From positions 1 through 6,669 of the forward strand of contig LVBC01000279.1 in NCBI GenBank assembly GCA_001604265.1: 6,669 bases of DNA, written 5' to 3'. The notes below the pieces were generated by a model. The model was not told the DNA's origin. It saw nothing but the letters and a program-made list of their open reading frames with translations, and searched no databases. A program made the position numbers and the translations under genes. The stretch comes from Spirochaetales bacterium Spiro_01 (lineage in GTDB: Bacteria > Spirochaetota > Spirochaetia > Sphaerochaetales > Sphaerochaetaceae). Within the stretch, counting starts at the first letter, position 1. Each line of letters begins with the position of its first letter. Below are positions 6,661 through 6,669 of this stretch, one piece after another.

Positions 6661-6669
6661 AATAATAAA

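Noticed and set aside
6595..6669. Fluoride riboswitch upstream of the TPR-CLC pair
   Set aside because: I looked because of the CLC-F-like gene, but the 75 available bases lack the GGCGAUGG-type core and pseudoknot partners. It could still lie beyond the window.

Overview
The window holds four complete genes, all on the minus strand and closely packed, so transcription runs from high to low coordinates. In that order they are an exported TPR-type protein (5698-6594), a CLC-family anion transporter most like the fluoride/proton antiporter branch (4445-5701), a P1B-type zinc/cadmium-exporting ATPase (2130-4352) and a second-type elongation factor G, EF-G2 (66-2096). There are no RNA genes, mobile elements or CRISPR arrays, and no gap between genes exceeds about 100 bases.

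The best guess for the organism is a spirochaete, possibly a gut- or sediment-associated one of the Sphaerochaeta/Treponema kind. This rests mainly on the EF-G. It resembles the EF-G2 paralogue that spirochaetes carry beside a canonical EF-G, and it lacks the domain IV tip features needed for translocation. The assignment is an inference from protein family, not a measured phylogeny.

Layout: the TPR gene and the CLC gene overlap by four bases (ATGA), so they are almost certainly co-transcribed and translationally coupled. Ten bases after the CLC stop lies a near-consensus sigma-70 promoter (TTGACA, 17 bases, TATATT). Its start region is covered by a long A/T-rich palindrome of the 12-2-12 type bound by ArsR/SmtB metal-sensing repressors. 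This gives the zinc ATPase its own, probably metal-inducible, transcript. EF-G2 follows 33 bases later with no visible terminator between them, and a modest hairpin plus T-run after EF-G2 probably ends transcription.

Taken together, the first three genes look like an envelope/ion-stress cluster: an exported TPR protein, an anion (probably fluoride) exporter and a heavy-metal exporter. The translation factor is placed downstream, perhaps only by chance. The most informative points are the repressor-type operator at the ATPase promoter, the loss of translocation residues in EF-G2, the divergent selectivity motifs of the CLC protein, and possible leaderless starts for two of the genes.
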